A stretch of 64,000 nt of DNA from Stratiolaelaps scimitus. Taxonomy: Eukaryota > Arthropoda > Arachnida > Mesostigmata > Laelapidae. This document shows positions 26,451 to 36,884 of this stretch, in pieces. The stretch spans positions 1,860,001 through 1,924,000 of the forward strand of contig JABWDB010000012.1 of NCBI GenBank assembly GCA_019614645.1. The letters run 5' to 3'. The stretch's first letter is position 1. Each line of letters starts with the position of its first letter. A model generated the notes under the pieces. The model ran no database searches, was not told the origin of the DNA, and worked only from the letters and a program-made list of their open reading frames with translations. The position numbers and the translations under genes are program-made.

Positions 26451-27041
26451 GAACCCCAGCGCACGGACGCTGGTTAGCTAACGATGAACAGGCGAGCGAA
26501 CGCATCAAGTACAAGGAGAACGCCCGCATGTGACACGATTATCTATTTTGGCTTCGAACAATCAACGCGGGTAACATTGTAATCCGACCGTGGATTGGCA
26601 CAGTGGGTGACGTTGCCTGGGAGACGCAATAGGTATGTCTTAGGAGGGACCAGGTTCAGTTCGATACACGCCCGCGATATTGGATTTGAGTAGACCGTCT
26701 CTCTACGAGCTCCGTCGGCTGTCAGTATGCTCCGTGAGTGTGATGGCTCAACAGTGTACTCGGAAGAGTGGCATTTTGCTTAGACGCCAAATTAGGTTTA
26801 AGAACTCTTCTTATTATTGGCAGTCTATCTGTCTGTCTTCCGATCGAGATTATTATATTGTACTATTATGCACTGGGTGCAGACACACTGATTATTACTG
26901 CTGCGTCACAAGTTACAGTGTCATCTTTCAGGTAAAAGAGAAAACGATCGATATTTAGGAAATAATGCATACGTTTGTGCAAACAAACACTCGTTTATAA
27001 TGATAGGTTCAGACTCATTCGTATAGTTATTCGCAAAACTC

Positions 27042-27064
27042 ATAATAATAATAATAATAATAAT
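27042..27064 (+). repeat. (AAT)n triplet microsatellite
   Basis: Continuous ATA/AAT triplets directly upstream of the reverse transcriptase-like remnant. A similar run is at 43611-43630. Confidence 0.85.
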
Positions 27065-27094
27065 CATACAAAATGCTGTGTTTGCAGGGTCATA

Positions 27095-27181
27095 AGTAGG
27101 ATACAGCTTGACTTCTGTAATGCATTTGACGCAGTTGAAAACTTACAGCTGTTCTTTATCTCCACGAGTATGAAGGCATGA
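27095..27181 (+). mobile_element. Possible reverse transcriptase motif A remnant
   Basis: The frame reads QLDFCNAFDAVENLQLF. Non-LTR reverse transcriptase palm motif A is typically LDFxKAFDxVxxxxLL, so the LDF..AFD.V spacing and the catalytic Asp are kept. The open frame ends about 15 codons later and no other RT motif is visible nearby. It is a short relict at best and could be chance. Confidence 0.3.
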
Positions 27182-27801
27182 ATGCCAAAGATAGTTCTTA
27201 ATTAGATTTTCTATCTCTTTAAATTACACATGACTATCATATTTGCATTTGCAGAATAAAGAAAGAGACCACCCGAGTCGACGGTTGCCTTCGCAACAAA
27301 TCAAACTTTAGTTAGTCTCCCAATAGGGCCCCTCAACTTTTACTACGAACAACGTGAATGTCTGAATATATTGAACATCTATCTGCCTTCATTGCCATCG
27401 TGGCCGGCGGCGTTTATCACCTCTCACCGACTCGCGTGCTTCCAGTTAATCACACTTCAGGACAAGCAGATCATTCATTAGCATCGCATCGCCCCGGGCC
27501 GCGCGCAGACAACTATTATCCCGATACCACTGAATAAATGGATGAAAGAATGGATACGTAGAAGAGCCTCGAGTAATGAGTCGTCATCTTACTCGCATGA
27601 GACACCTTGAATGGACTGGTTAGTACGCACTCGAGTCTATGGGAGACGTAAAATTTTGTACCGCGGACGTTAAATGTCGGCTGAGAGTCAACCTGAAAAC
27701 CTTCTTGGAGTCTAAACGAGACGAATAAAAACTGAACGAGGTTGTGGCTGATTTTGTTGACGTTGTTGATTCGTTTCGAGCCTCTCGATCCTTTTCTATT
27801 T

Positions 27802-27845
<44 letters not shown>
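27802..27845 (+). repeat. (TA)n(GA)n compound microsatellite
   Basis: A perfect TA run is followed immediately by a perfect AG run. Confidence 0.9.
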
Positions 27846-29848
27846 TCTCGTGGATAAGTGTAAAATCAAAAAACACTGTGCGTGATAGGTCGCTATAGAT
27901 CAAGCGGAATAATATACATAGATAGATGGATAAAATCCGTATGCCAACGCTACCTATATCAGATGAGGTAGTTGTATAGCGCAATTTAATTTCTAATCAG
28001 AAGTTGCTCTGCCTAACCGACATGTCGTCAAACGGTGTCCATAAGCTAACCACCATGAAGGTCCTAAGTTGAGCTAATAAGTGATATCAGACTGAACGTT
28101 TAATATCATGCACCAAGTGAATAACGCCATGCACAAACTAGCAACTTTAGTAGAAAGTCCAGTAGACACTGGAGCGTCTGGCTGGCAGCGCAGTGATTTG
28201 GTGCACAAATTCATTTGGAGTCAGTTAATAGATTGATTAGTCAATAGATGGCTGAATGTAAAATTGGTAAGCATCAGCTTATGAAAACCAATTCACGACA
28301 ACACCAAAAAATTTACTTTCGTTTCAGGCCGACTTCTATTGCGTATAGTATTTCTTTCATGAGACGCTACTAATTCGTGTTAAGCTCTACCACAAGAAAG
28401 ATAGGAAAGGAAAATCCGCATTTCGTAGAGGCCACAACAACAATAACACCGGGTAGATTTTCACGATGCAAGACAACGGATTCGAAAGCATCATTCACCA
28501 TCGTTTGTGTTTGTCAAACCATAGAACATGCATTTATTTCTGTGTTGTGTTAAAACGAATATTCCTTACATGTGCCCTCACTTGAGCTTAAGTGACATGC
28601 AACAATTATGGATACCGCCAAGCCCAACGAACGGTATCAAACGGTGCGTCTTCCAATTAGTAGATAGTACCTCATTCCAGGCAAACAGCAATTCTACATG
28701 TGTGCTATGGTTATCTACAACAAGTGTGCCACAACACCAAGTATCCACTAACAGACCAACCCACCACAATGCAACACATCAGCAGCAACACCAGCAGTGG
28801 CCTTACATTGCTAGTATGATAGGCATTGGATCGTGTGGTTGTAGCCACCTTGAATAACCTGGCATCTCGTATCACGTTGTAGTTGGTGGTACTCCACCCA
28901 CATTTAATGACAACTAAATGTCGTCTCCCCTAAGTGGGTAAACGGAGGATGCCGACTGGGCCATCCGTGCAACTACCTAGAGATTAAGGTAGGAATAATA
29001 AATGCGACAAGGCGCCAAAACAAATGTTCTTTGTACACAATATACGTCGCCTAAGTGGGCCTACCCATGTAGCACTGGTAGGTTGCTTGTTTTTCTCTGA
29101 AGTTTTTTTCTTTCTTAGCAAATTGAATCGGAGCGGAGTTTCAACTGGAGAAGTCATTGCCAATAAGGAGAGAGTGACTAGAAATATATTCGTGCGTACA
29201 CCTTGTTTTTACGATTACAGATGGGCTTGGCCTGACGGAATTATCGTTACCTTCGTCTAATGTTGCCATATCATCGTGCTCAATCTATATATTGAATCTC
29301 AAGAGGTCTCAAGAGCTCTGAAAGTGCGTTTGAAAAGCAATAGAGAGAAATAATATTGAATAGCATATATATATCGAAATCCCACTAAGTTGTTTGAATT
29401 TGGCTCGGTTAAACGATTCATAGATTCTGAAGATGACTGTTCCAATTGAACAGTCACTTCAGTATGTTCTGATGTCTGTTGTTTGCCATAAAAAAGTTTT
29501 TAGACGTTAATGATAATCAACGGTAAGTTTTTTCCTCTTTCATGGTTTTCTTCATTGTTGTTATCTAAATGCGAAACTGACTTGAGGCATCCAGACGAGG
29601 CAAATCTAGCCGTAACACGCACGATATTTTCAGCACCTAGTAGTTCCGTGTTTAAAAGAAACATCCGTCAATTTCTCGAAGATGAAATTGACGGCCTCGG
29701 TGATTTTAGGAAGTAGGGCTTCCGTGTGCTTCAGTTATCATATTAGTTGACGCTCTCGCTAAATTACATCGCTAACTGATAATAACAAGTGGACATAGCT
29801 ATTTGTCTATGTAGGTAGCACAGCAGGACAAAACAGTGTTCCGTCGAA

Positions 29849-31423
29849 CTAGCGCCGAGGAATACATTGTACTCTAATTGGGCATTTTGTCAGCAAAACC
29901 AGCTCTGGAACAATATCGATCTTCTCTGGCGGATCCAGTGATCTTAGATTATACTTTCGTAGAAGCCACACAATCATTATCTTCTCTTCCAAGAGAGCGA
30001 AACGCTGTCCAATGCAGTTTCGTGGTCCCGCGGAGAATGGAACAAACGCAAACGGATTGCGGCCTATACAGTTCGCCGGTAGAAAACGATCAGGATCGTA
30101 TTTTAAAGGATCTGGGAAGACATTCGGATCTCTATGCAGTAATAGAATATTACATGTTAACTCTGTGCCCACGGGTACTGTCTTGCCATCAATTTCCAAC
30201 TCGTCCGTAACTGAGCGCGAAATCACTGGTACAGACGGGTAAATACGCTGTGACTCTTTAAGTGCCAGATCTAGATATTTCATCTGTTTGATATGTTCGG
30301 CCATCACCTCACATTCGATGTTATCTTGAAAGATTTCGTCGATCTCGTTCTGAATCCTAGTCTGAACCTCAGGATGTAGCCCAAGCAGATAGATGGCCCA
30401 GGTGAGTCCCATCGAGGTCGTGTCGTGTCCTTCGAACATGAACGTGTCCACCTCTTCCCGGATGTCGGCAACACTCATCGTTTTGTGTTTCATGTGCTCA
30501 ACTAGTAGCATATCGAGGAACGGCTTTCGTGATTTGAAGAGGCCGTCCTCCGTTGCAGCCATTTTATCCAGTTCCTCAGGGTTTGCCTCGAGCTCGGACT
30601 TCCGCTCATTAATGACGTTCATCGTAAAGCTGTGTAGCTCGTTCAAATCTCTCGCGTTGTCCTGACTGGCCTGAGTCATGTTATAGATCCACTCAATCCA
30701 AGCTGTAGGCTGTTGAACCTTGGCTAGAAGTCGTTCTCCCACAGATTTCAACGAATTGAGATACTTTCGACCGCTTCCAGTGGTTTGACTATTCATTTTT
30801 ACTCCCATAATCGTCTCGCAGACGATATCAAGTGCCGCAGTGGTGATGTAAGGCACGAGGTCTTCTGCTGCCGGCTTGGCACCCATTCGCTCGACGAAGA
30901 TTTTTGCTTGTTGATTCATAATGTTCGCAAACCTGTCCAGAATTCGGAAGTGAAATGCTGGAGTTAGCATCTTTCTGCGAGCCTTCCACTTCGAGCCGGT
31001 GCTCGTCAGCAGACCGAGTCCTAGCCAAGGGTGTATGCACTGGTAGACCCGACCCTTGCTGATATTTGTGTTGCTGGTCAAAACCTTCTCGATATGATCT
31101 GCTCTGAACAGCACCAGGTTAGGTTGGGCGCCAATGTATAGGGCGAGTGTACCATTTTCTCGGAAGCTCTCAATGAACTCAAAAATATCTCGCCAGAACA
31201 GCACGCTGTAAGGTGTGCCCGTTCGATATTCTATCCATAGCATTCGAAAATGAAAATAAAGATGCCTCACTAATGGTACCGTTTCAAACAAATGTGGGAA
31301 AGCCAAGAGCTTACGGTAGGTAGGCCATTGCTTTACTCGAATTAAGCCGAGTGGGATGATGATCAAAATAGCAACGGCCGTTAGCGTTGAGCGGAGAATT
31401 CCGAGCCATTCAAGTTCTTTCAT
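29849..31423 (-). CDS. Cytochrome P450, CYP4 type (array copy 1)
   Basis: An intact, intronless 524-codon gene for a microsomal haem-thiolate monooxygenase. An N-terminal membrane anchor (about residues 12-30) precedes a basic/proline hinge. The C-helix WxxxR is at 146-150. The I-helix FMFEGHDTT is at about 328-336; its Glu is the residue that esterifies haem in CYP4 enzymes. ExxR (ESQR) is at 390-393, DPDRF near 443-447, and the haem loop FSAGPRNCIG has Cys470. Length is normal for CYP4. CYP4 enzymes generally hydroxylate fatty-acid or lipid chain ends, and some arthropod members metabolise acaricides and insecticides; the substrate here is unknown. It is the most downstream of four minus-strand copies, and its middle is most like copy 2. 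No lesion is visible. CYP4 assignment is confident, the subfamily is not. Confidence 0.95.
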   Translation of the reverse strand: MKELEWLGILRSTLTAVAILIIIPLGLIRVKQWPTYRKLLAFPHLFETVPLVRHLYFHFRMLWIEYRTGTPYSVLFWRDIFEFIESFRENGTLALYIGAQPNLVLFRADHIEKVLTSNTNISKGRVYQCIHPWLGLGLLTSTGSKWKARRKMLTPAFHFRILDRFANIMNQQAKIFVERMGAKPAAEDLVPYITTAALDIVCETIMGVKMNSQTTGSGRKYLNSLKSVGERLLAKVQQPTAWIEWIYNMTQASQDNARDLNELHSFTMNVINERKSELEANPEELDKMAATEDGLFKSRKPFLDMLLVEHMKHKTMSVADIREEVDTFMFEGHDTTSMGLTWAIYLLGLHPEVQTRIQNEIDEIFQDNIECEVMAEHIKQMKYLDLALKESQRIYPSVPVISRSVTDELEIDGKTVPVGTELTCNILLLHRDPNVFPDPLKYDPDRFLPANCIGRNPFAFVPFSAGPRNCIGQRFALLEEKIMIVWLLRKYNLRSLDPPEKIDIVPELVLLTKCPIRVQCIPRR

Positions 31424-32806
31424 GATGCTGTTCAGGAAAAAAACACTCTTCAGTCGGGTTGCGCTTGTAATTTAGTGAAGCTCGCTCGGGCTGAACGCTA
31501 ACATTCAGATTCACCGCGCCGGGGCACTAGGTTACCACTAACGGTTCCGCACGTTGACTACAGGAAACAACATCTTTTTGTGAACTCCCGTGTTCAGCGC
31601 TCGTTCGAAGCAGCCACACAACACAGACACGCTCTCTGTTGCGACCGCTTGAGCCGGGGAGGGGATTGGCATAGTCCAATCGCCAAGACAAACCGAGCTA
31701 TGATAAGAAGGGCACTCGAACAACACTATAGTTTTAATCATGGATTAGAAATGCTTTGGGTGACTTAGTCATCACTGGACAAGAACAGCAAAGGGACTTA
31801 AATGCAACGTGTAAGGAACAACATGAGTTGGACAATTGTTCAACACTAACTCAGGTATTTTCTGAAGGGGTATCTCGTGTTCTTGACCTTTCTCATTGTA
31901 CAACCTTAGTGTAGTATCTCCTCCATTTGGGTAGTTAACGGCCAGCTTTCTGCTGCGGCATCCTGATTAAGAGTAACTAGAGTATCAAAAAAGAAGTATT
32001 TAGGTTAGTCCTTACATTGGATAGTTTTTAAGGTCTTCCCTCGCAGAAATCGTGCATCGCTCGCTTTGGATTCTTTCATATAGATGAAATCTGTACAGAT
32101 CATGCTGCCCTCGTTGCCTTCGAAGTGGTAATTGGAAAGGTATATTTCGTTTCCAGTCTATCCCATGGGAAGAAAGACATCCCGCCGTTATTATTTTTGC
32201 GAAAACTCCCTTCGCTGAATTAGTGAATACTATTCGTCCATAATATGAAGTGCACCTATTTATTTAACCTTTGCTAGATATTACAGTTAGTACAGATCTC
32301 TTGACAGGGGTGATAACACATCCAGTGAGCGCATGTGTTAAGAGAAGTCGCTGCTTACTGGCATAGCTGAAATTTGAATTAGATCGCACGTTGTACGACT
32401 GAGTAATGAACGTGGGTCTCTGACGAGTGTCCAGTCTACTTAGAAATGGTATGCTATAATACCAATATATTTAAATAGAAATGATTGACATCTGCGTAGT
32501 TGTACGCATCGTAAAATATCGCTTTCAACGATCACACTTGTGAATGTTTACTTTTCGACCAGAAGGTATAAGAGTACGTCACGCTGCGCATGAACAAAAA
32601 AGTCCAACGGCACCGACCGTACTCTGAGATTACGCGTCCGGGTAATAAGCCACAAATGGTGTTGCAATATTATGAACGTACTCCTCCAAGGCTCAGAAGT
32701 TAACCTCAGACCGATCTGTAATACGATCCGAAGCCGCCTCTATAGCTTCATATACGGACGTACCGCATACATGTGTTAATGAAGAAGAAATTCACATTCT
32801 GCAAAT
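31424..32806. other. Intergenic spacer between P450 copies 1 and 2
   Basis: Upstream of copy 1 and downstream of copy 2. No recognisable gene or P450 fragment is seen; it should contain the copy 1 promoter. Confidence 0.6.
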
Positions 32807-32811
32807 TTATT
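32806..32811 (-). terminator. AATAAA hexamer overlapping the copy 2 stop codon
   Basis: On the minus strand the sequence CAATAAAT contains both the TAA stop of P450 copy 2 and a canonical poly(A) hexamer. Whether it is used is unknown. Confidence 0.35.
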
Positions 32812-34387
32812 GTCTGAGGGTGAACTGAACTCTAATCGGACTTTTAGGTAACAACACCATTTCGACGACATAGAGAACCTTCTCTCTAGGATCCAGTGAT
32901 CTAATGTTGTACTTTCTGAGGAGCCATACGAGTAGTATCTTCTCCTCGAGAATAGCGAAACGCTGCCCGATACAGTTTCGTGGTCCTGCTGAAAACGGTA
33001 CAAATGCGAAAGGACTGCGGCCACTGCAGTTCTCGGGAAGGAACCGATCTGGATTGAATTTCAACGGCTCCGGAAAGACGATTGGATCCCGGTGGAGAAC
33101 CAGTATGTTGCATGCTGCCTCCGTTCCAACTGGCACAGGCTTCCCGTTCACCTCGAACTCCTCGGTGACGGTGCGCGAGATACGAGGCACCGAGGGGTAA
33201 ATTCTCTGCGACTCTTTGAGCACAATATCCAAGTACTTCAACTGCTTGATATGGTCAGCCGTAACCTCGGTCTCGGTGTCGGCGTGGAAAACGTCGTCAA
33301 TCTCTTTTTGCAATTTATCTTGAACGTCAGGGTGCAGGCCGATGAGGTAAATAGCCCAAGTAATGCCCATCGATGTCGTGTCGTGTCCTTCGAACATGAA
33401 CGTGTCCACCTCTTCGCGGATGTCGGCAACACTCATTGTCTCACGCTTCATGTGCTCGACAAGTAGCATATCAAGGAAGGGCTTTCGCGATTTGAAGATG
33501 CCGTCCTCACTTGCTGCCATCCTTTCAAGCTCTTCAGGATTTGCTTCCAGCTCATTCTTTCGCTCGTTGATCACTTTGATCGTGAAATCATGTAGCGCCT
33601 TGACGTCCTTAGCAGTCTCCCGGCTAGCTTCCGTCAGGTTGTAGATCCAATCGACCCATTGGGTAGGCTTTAGAATTCTGCCCATCAAGCCTGCCCCCAG
33701 ACCTTTCACCGAGCGTAAATACTTCTTGCCGCTTCCTGTTGTCTGGCTATTCATTTTCACTCCCATGATCGTTTCGCAGACGATATCTAGCGTAACAGCG
33801 GTTACATATGGCACAATGTCCTCGGTCGGGTCTTTGCTGCCCACTAGTTTTGTGAACACCTCAGCCTGTCGATTCATAATGACGGCGAACTCGTCGAGGA
33901 TCCGAAAATGGAAGGCGGGTGTCAATAGTCTCCTGCGTTGCTTCCATTTGCCACCAGTGCTGGTCAGCAGGCCAAACCCCAGCCAAGGATGCATGAAACT
34001 GTACACATACCCCTTTGAGATATTGGTGTTGCTTGTTAACAGCTTTTCGACGTGGTCGGCTCGAAATAGAATCAGGTTAGGACGAGCACCGAGGTACGCC
34101 GCGAAACAGCCTTCCTCACGATAATTGTCCATTCGTTCTAGGACTTTCTGCCAGAAAAGAACGCCGTAATCTATGCCGGTTAGACGTTCTCTCAATCGAA
34201 GAACACTGAAATAGCATAAATAGCGTATGATGGGGATCGCTTCGAAATCATGTGGGAAGGCCATCAACTTGCGGTAGGTGGGCAGCTGCCGAATGCGGGT
34301 GATGCATATCACTGTCACTAAAAATATCCCACCAGCTGTTAACACCGGCTGTAAAAGCGTTCCGAGATAACATAGCGTTTCCATCAT
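32807..34387 (-). CDS. Cytochrome P450, CYP4 type (array copy 2)
   Basis: An intact single-exon frame of 526 codons. It starts MMETLCYLG, matching the METLYCLG start of copy 3, which supports this start. The membrane anchor is at about residues 14-28. The substrate-recognition and C-helix region contains GGKWKQRRRLLTPAFHFR. The I-helix FMFEGHDTT, ExxR (ESQR) and haem loop FSAGPRNCIG (Cys472) are all intact. The function is as for a CYP4 monooxygenase in the ER membrane, with cytochrome P450 reductase as electron donor. The product ends in LRQ where the other three copies end in IPRR or IPRH, so the C-terminus has diverged. The TAA stop lies inside an AATAAA hexamer. It is flanked by copies 1 and 3 in the same orientation. 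Confidence 0.95.
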   Translation of the reverse strand: MMETLCYLGTLLQPVLTAGGIFLVTVICITRIRQLPTYRKLMAFPHDFEAIPIIRYLCYFSVLRLRERLTGIDYGVLFWQKVLERMDNYREEGCFAAYLGARPNLILFRADHVEKLLTSNTNISKGYVYSFMHPWLGFGLLTSTGGKWKQRRRLLTPAFHFRILDEFAVIMNRQAEVFTKLVGSKDPTEDIVPYVTAVTLDIVCETIMGVKMNSQTTGSGKKYLRSVKGLGAGLMGRILKPTQWVDWIYNLTEASRETAKDVKALHDFTIKVINERKNELEANPEELERMAASEDGIFKSRKPFLDMLLVEHMKRETMSVADIREEVDTFMFEGHDTTSMGITWAIYLIGLHPDVQDKLQKEIDDVFHADTETEVTADHIKQLKYLDIVLKESQRIYPSVPRISRTVTEEFEVNGKPVPVGTEAACNILVLHRDPIVFPEPLKFNPDRFLPENCSGRSPFAFVPFSAGPRNCIGQRFAILEEKILLVWLLRKYNIRSLDPREKVLYVVEMVLLPKSPIRVQFTLRQ

Positions 34388-36623
34388 GTACCACTCCTAT
34401 TGTATATTCCGTAGGCACCAACTATTGCCTAACAACGCTTGATCCTTGGAAACACATAAACAAGATTTTCGAAAATCGATTTTCTCGCTACTAGCTGGTG
34501 TTTTCCTTTTAAATGGAGACTCTCAGTCGATCTGATACCTCGCCTTGGGTAGACGAAATACAGTTGCTTACCTCCACACTCTCTCCCAATGGCCTTCTTC
34601 AAGGAAAGGATATTGTCCAAAGGAACAGAACAGATATCTCTTACGATTAAAGGTGAAACGCGAGTAGTAGAATGTTTATAGTCGGCTGGTGATAGAGCCT
34701 GTGCAAACAACGCGTTTGCTAAAATGATATCTCCGTCGAAAGGGAAGATCATCTTTTCATCATTATTATCTCTCTCTCGAAAGGGAAGATCTGAGAGGTG
34801 CCAAGAAGTGCCATGCAACCATTGTTCTCTTCAACATGCTACTTGCTCCCTATGTCACGCCTTGGCCAGAAACAACGATTGAACTACAACCGGAACGAAG
34901 TGTCAGAAAGACGACCAGAAATGTTGTTCCTTCAATTAGATTAAATGTTAGCAGAAACTTGTCGATTTATATTCAAAGGGATAGTATGTAACAGATACTG
35001 GCTAATCTTTTGTATGGAATGTCGAGCATAGAGCCCATATAAACAGTAACCCTGCTGCATTGTTCAAATCAAGCTGGTAACATTTCGTTGCGGAGATACA
35101 TTGAGACAGTGAATCAATAGATTAAATTGCAAACTTATGCCACCCTTGTATTGTATCAACGACATGGACATTTTCCTCGTACAAATAAAAAGTTAGCTGT
35201 GCAATAGGCCGATTGTTGCAAGAGGCTATTTCCACTCTAAACTAATAGGGTCACATGTTTGTCAACTCTTCTTCAATGCAAGACTCGATTCCTGCTGTGC
35301 CACGATAGTGCGACGCGCGACTGGTCAACGGTCGCAAATAATCTTGTCTCGCCAACCGATTACAAACAGAGCTACTATTTTCAGCCATATAGTCGCGGTA
35401 ATCATGCGCTTATTATCTCCACATTCGAATAAACTGCTGGGGGTGGATGCAAGGACTGGTAGACAAATAGATAGATAGGTACTTTAGTTCGTTAAAAGAA
35501 TATAAATATTTACAATAGCTCAAGACTACAACTTGCAGAGAGCTAGAAATGGAGGGTTATTGCCCTGCATAGTGAAAAGCGTAACATTGCTAAGATATCG
35601 ACTTGCAAATGACGAGCCATATAAGAGTACCACCATCTCGTTATTTTCGCCGAAAGGTCCATACCGAAAGGCTCGCTGACTGCCCCTACACATTTGACAA
35701 TTGTCATTTCCGCCCTCTCCGAAAACCGTTTGCAATTTACCTCTGGCCTTTTATAGGGGTCAGTGAAAATACCCGCTGATAAAAACAATTGTTTCAACGC
35801 AAACGTTGTATGTGGTAACCCGAATAGCCATTACACTGTGTTCTACTACAAGCTGGCAGTACCGACTACTGAAACCCTTGCCAAGAAACATTCGTTGATC
35901 TAAGATTTAACAGAGCGCAGAAAAGTGATGCTTATTTGACCTTTCTTTCGGTGACTTTTATGTTTAGGTATAGGAAACTACTTCTCGATGAAAGAGAGAG
36001 ATCAACCTCTGCAAACAAACATGTTGAAATTTACAGTTTGAATAGGTTGTCCTGAAAGTCGATCAATAGAATAATCTAGACAGTCTTACTTATCACAATT
36101 TATTTTTCATATTACACATTAAAATGCCTTACGTTCCCCTCTCTCGATCTCCCTTTTTTTGGCTACGGATCGTTGAAATAATGACAATACACTGTTTATT
36201 CAAACATACAGTAGGTCGGAATTTCATCGTTGAAATTGTTTCTGTTCATTCGTATATTAGTAAGAATCGATGATAATCAAATGAGCAGATTTCAGAGGCT
36301 GTTTCTACCTGTAGCACTTATCGCTTCTCGCGGCCTTGGACTCCAGCGAAATGATGACTGTGGCCAGTGATTAAGAAAGGTACGAGACTTACGGTACGAG
36401 TCTGCTTCGACTGTCCCTTGTGAGGTCGATAGTGACAAGGGAGCGTCAATCGCTTGCGGATGATATTATACAGAGGGATAACTATAGCCGGACCCACCAA
36501 GCAACACCTTAGGGACGAACGGGCCCCCATGTCGTTGATAAATGTTTCATCGTCCAAGTATTATATCTAAGCTAAATGCAGATCGATTGCGATTAATATA
36601 TATATATATATATATATATAAAC

Positions 36624-36671
<48 letters not shown>

Positions 36672-36884
36672 GAACACGTTGAAGTTTCGTACCACATTGA
36701 TCTCATAGGCTATATTGGTTGTTTGAACACAGTTCCGCGAATCTACAAACGATTGATTCTGCTATAATAGTCTCATGATACGCCATCACAACAATTCACA
36801 TTTCACGCGTGCGACGCCTTTGAAGAAACGATTTCAACTTGATACACACGTTGTATCAAGCTTATTACACGCATCTAACATCAG
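34388..36884. other. Intergenic spacer between P450 copies 2 and 3
   Basis: It holds an unassigned 129-codon minus frame (34429-34818), a direct repeat of CGAAAGGGAAGAT (about 34737 and 34777), and a pair of TA microsatellites at 36596-36664. No P450 remnant is seen. Confidence 0.5.
36596..36670 (+). repeat. Double (TA)n microsatellite
   Basis: Two long TA runs (about 25 and 36 bases) are separated by AACCATAC, about 220 bases beyond the stop of P450 copy 3. Confidence 0.9.

Larger units (their letters stand above)
26451..29848. other. Intergenic region between the receptor-like gene and the P450 array
   Basis: AT-rich. It contains an AAT triplet run (27042-27064), a TA/AG compound microsatellite (27802-27845) and a short reverse transcriptase-like remnant (27095-27181, listed separately). 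The other open frames are under 110 codons and unrecognised. Confidence 0.6.

Noticed and set aside
34429..34818. 129-codon minus frame between P450 copies 2 and 3
   Set aside because: No recognised motif and no splice partners. The FPFD string resembles a Cys-loop motif, but the flanking cysteines are missing.
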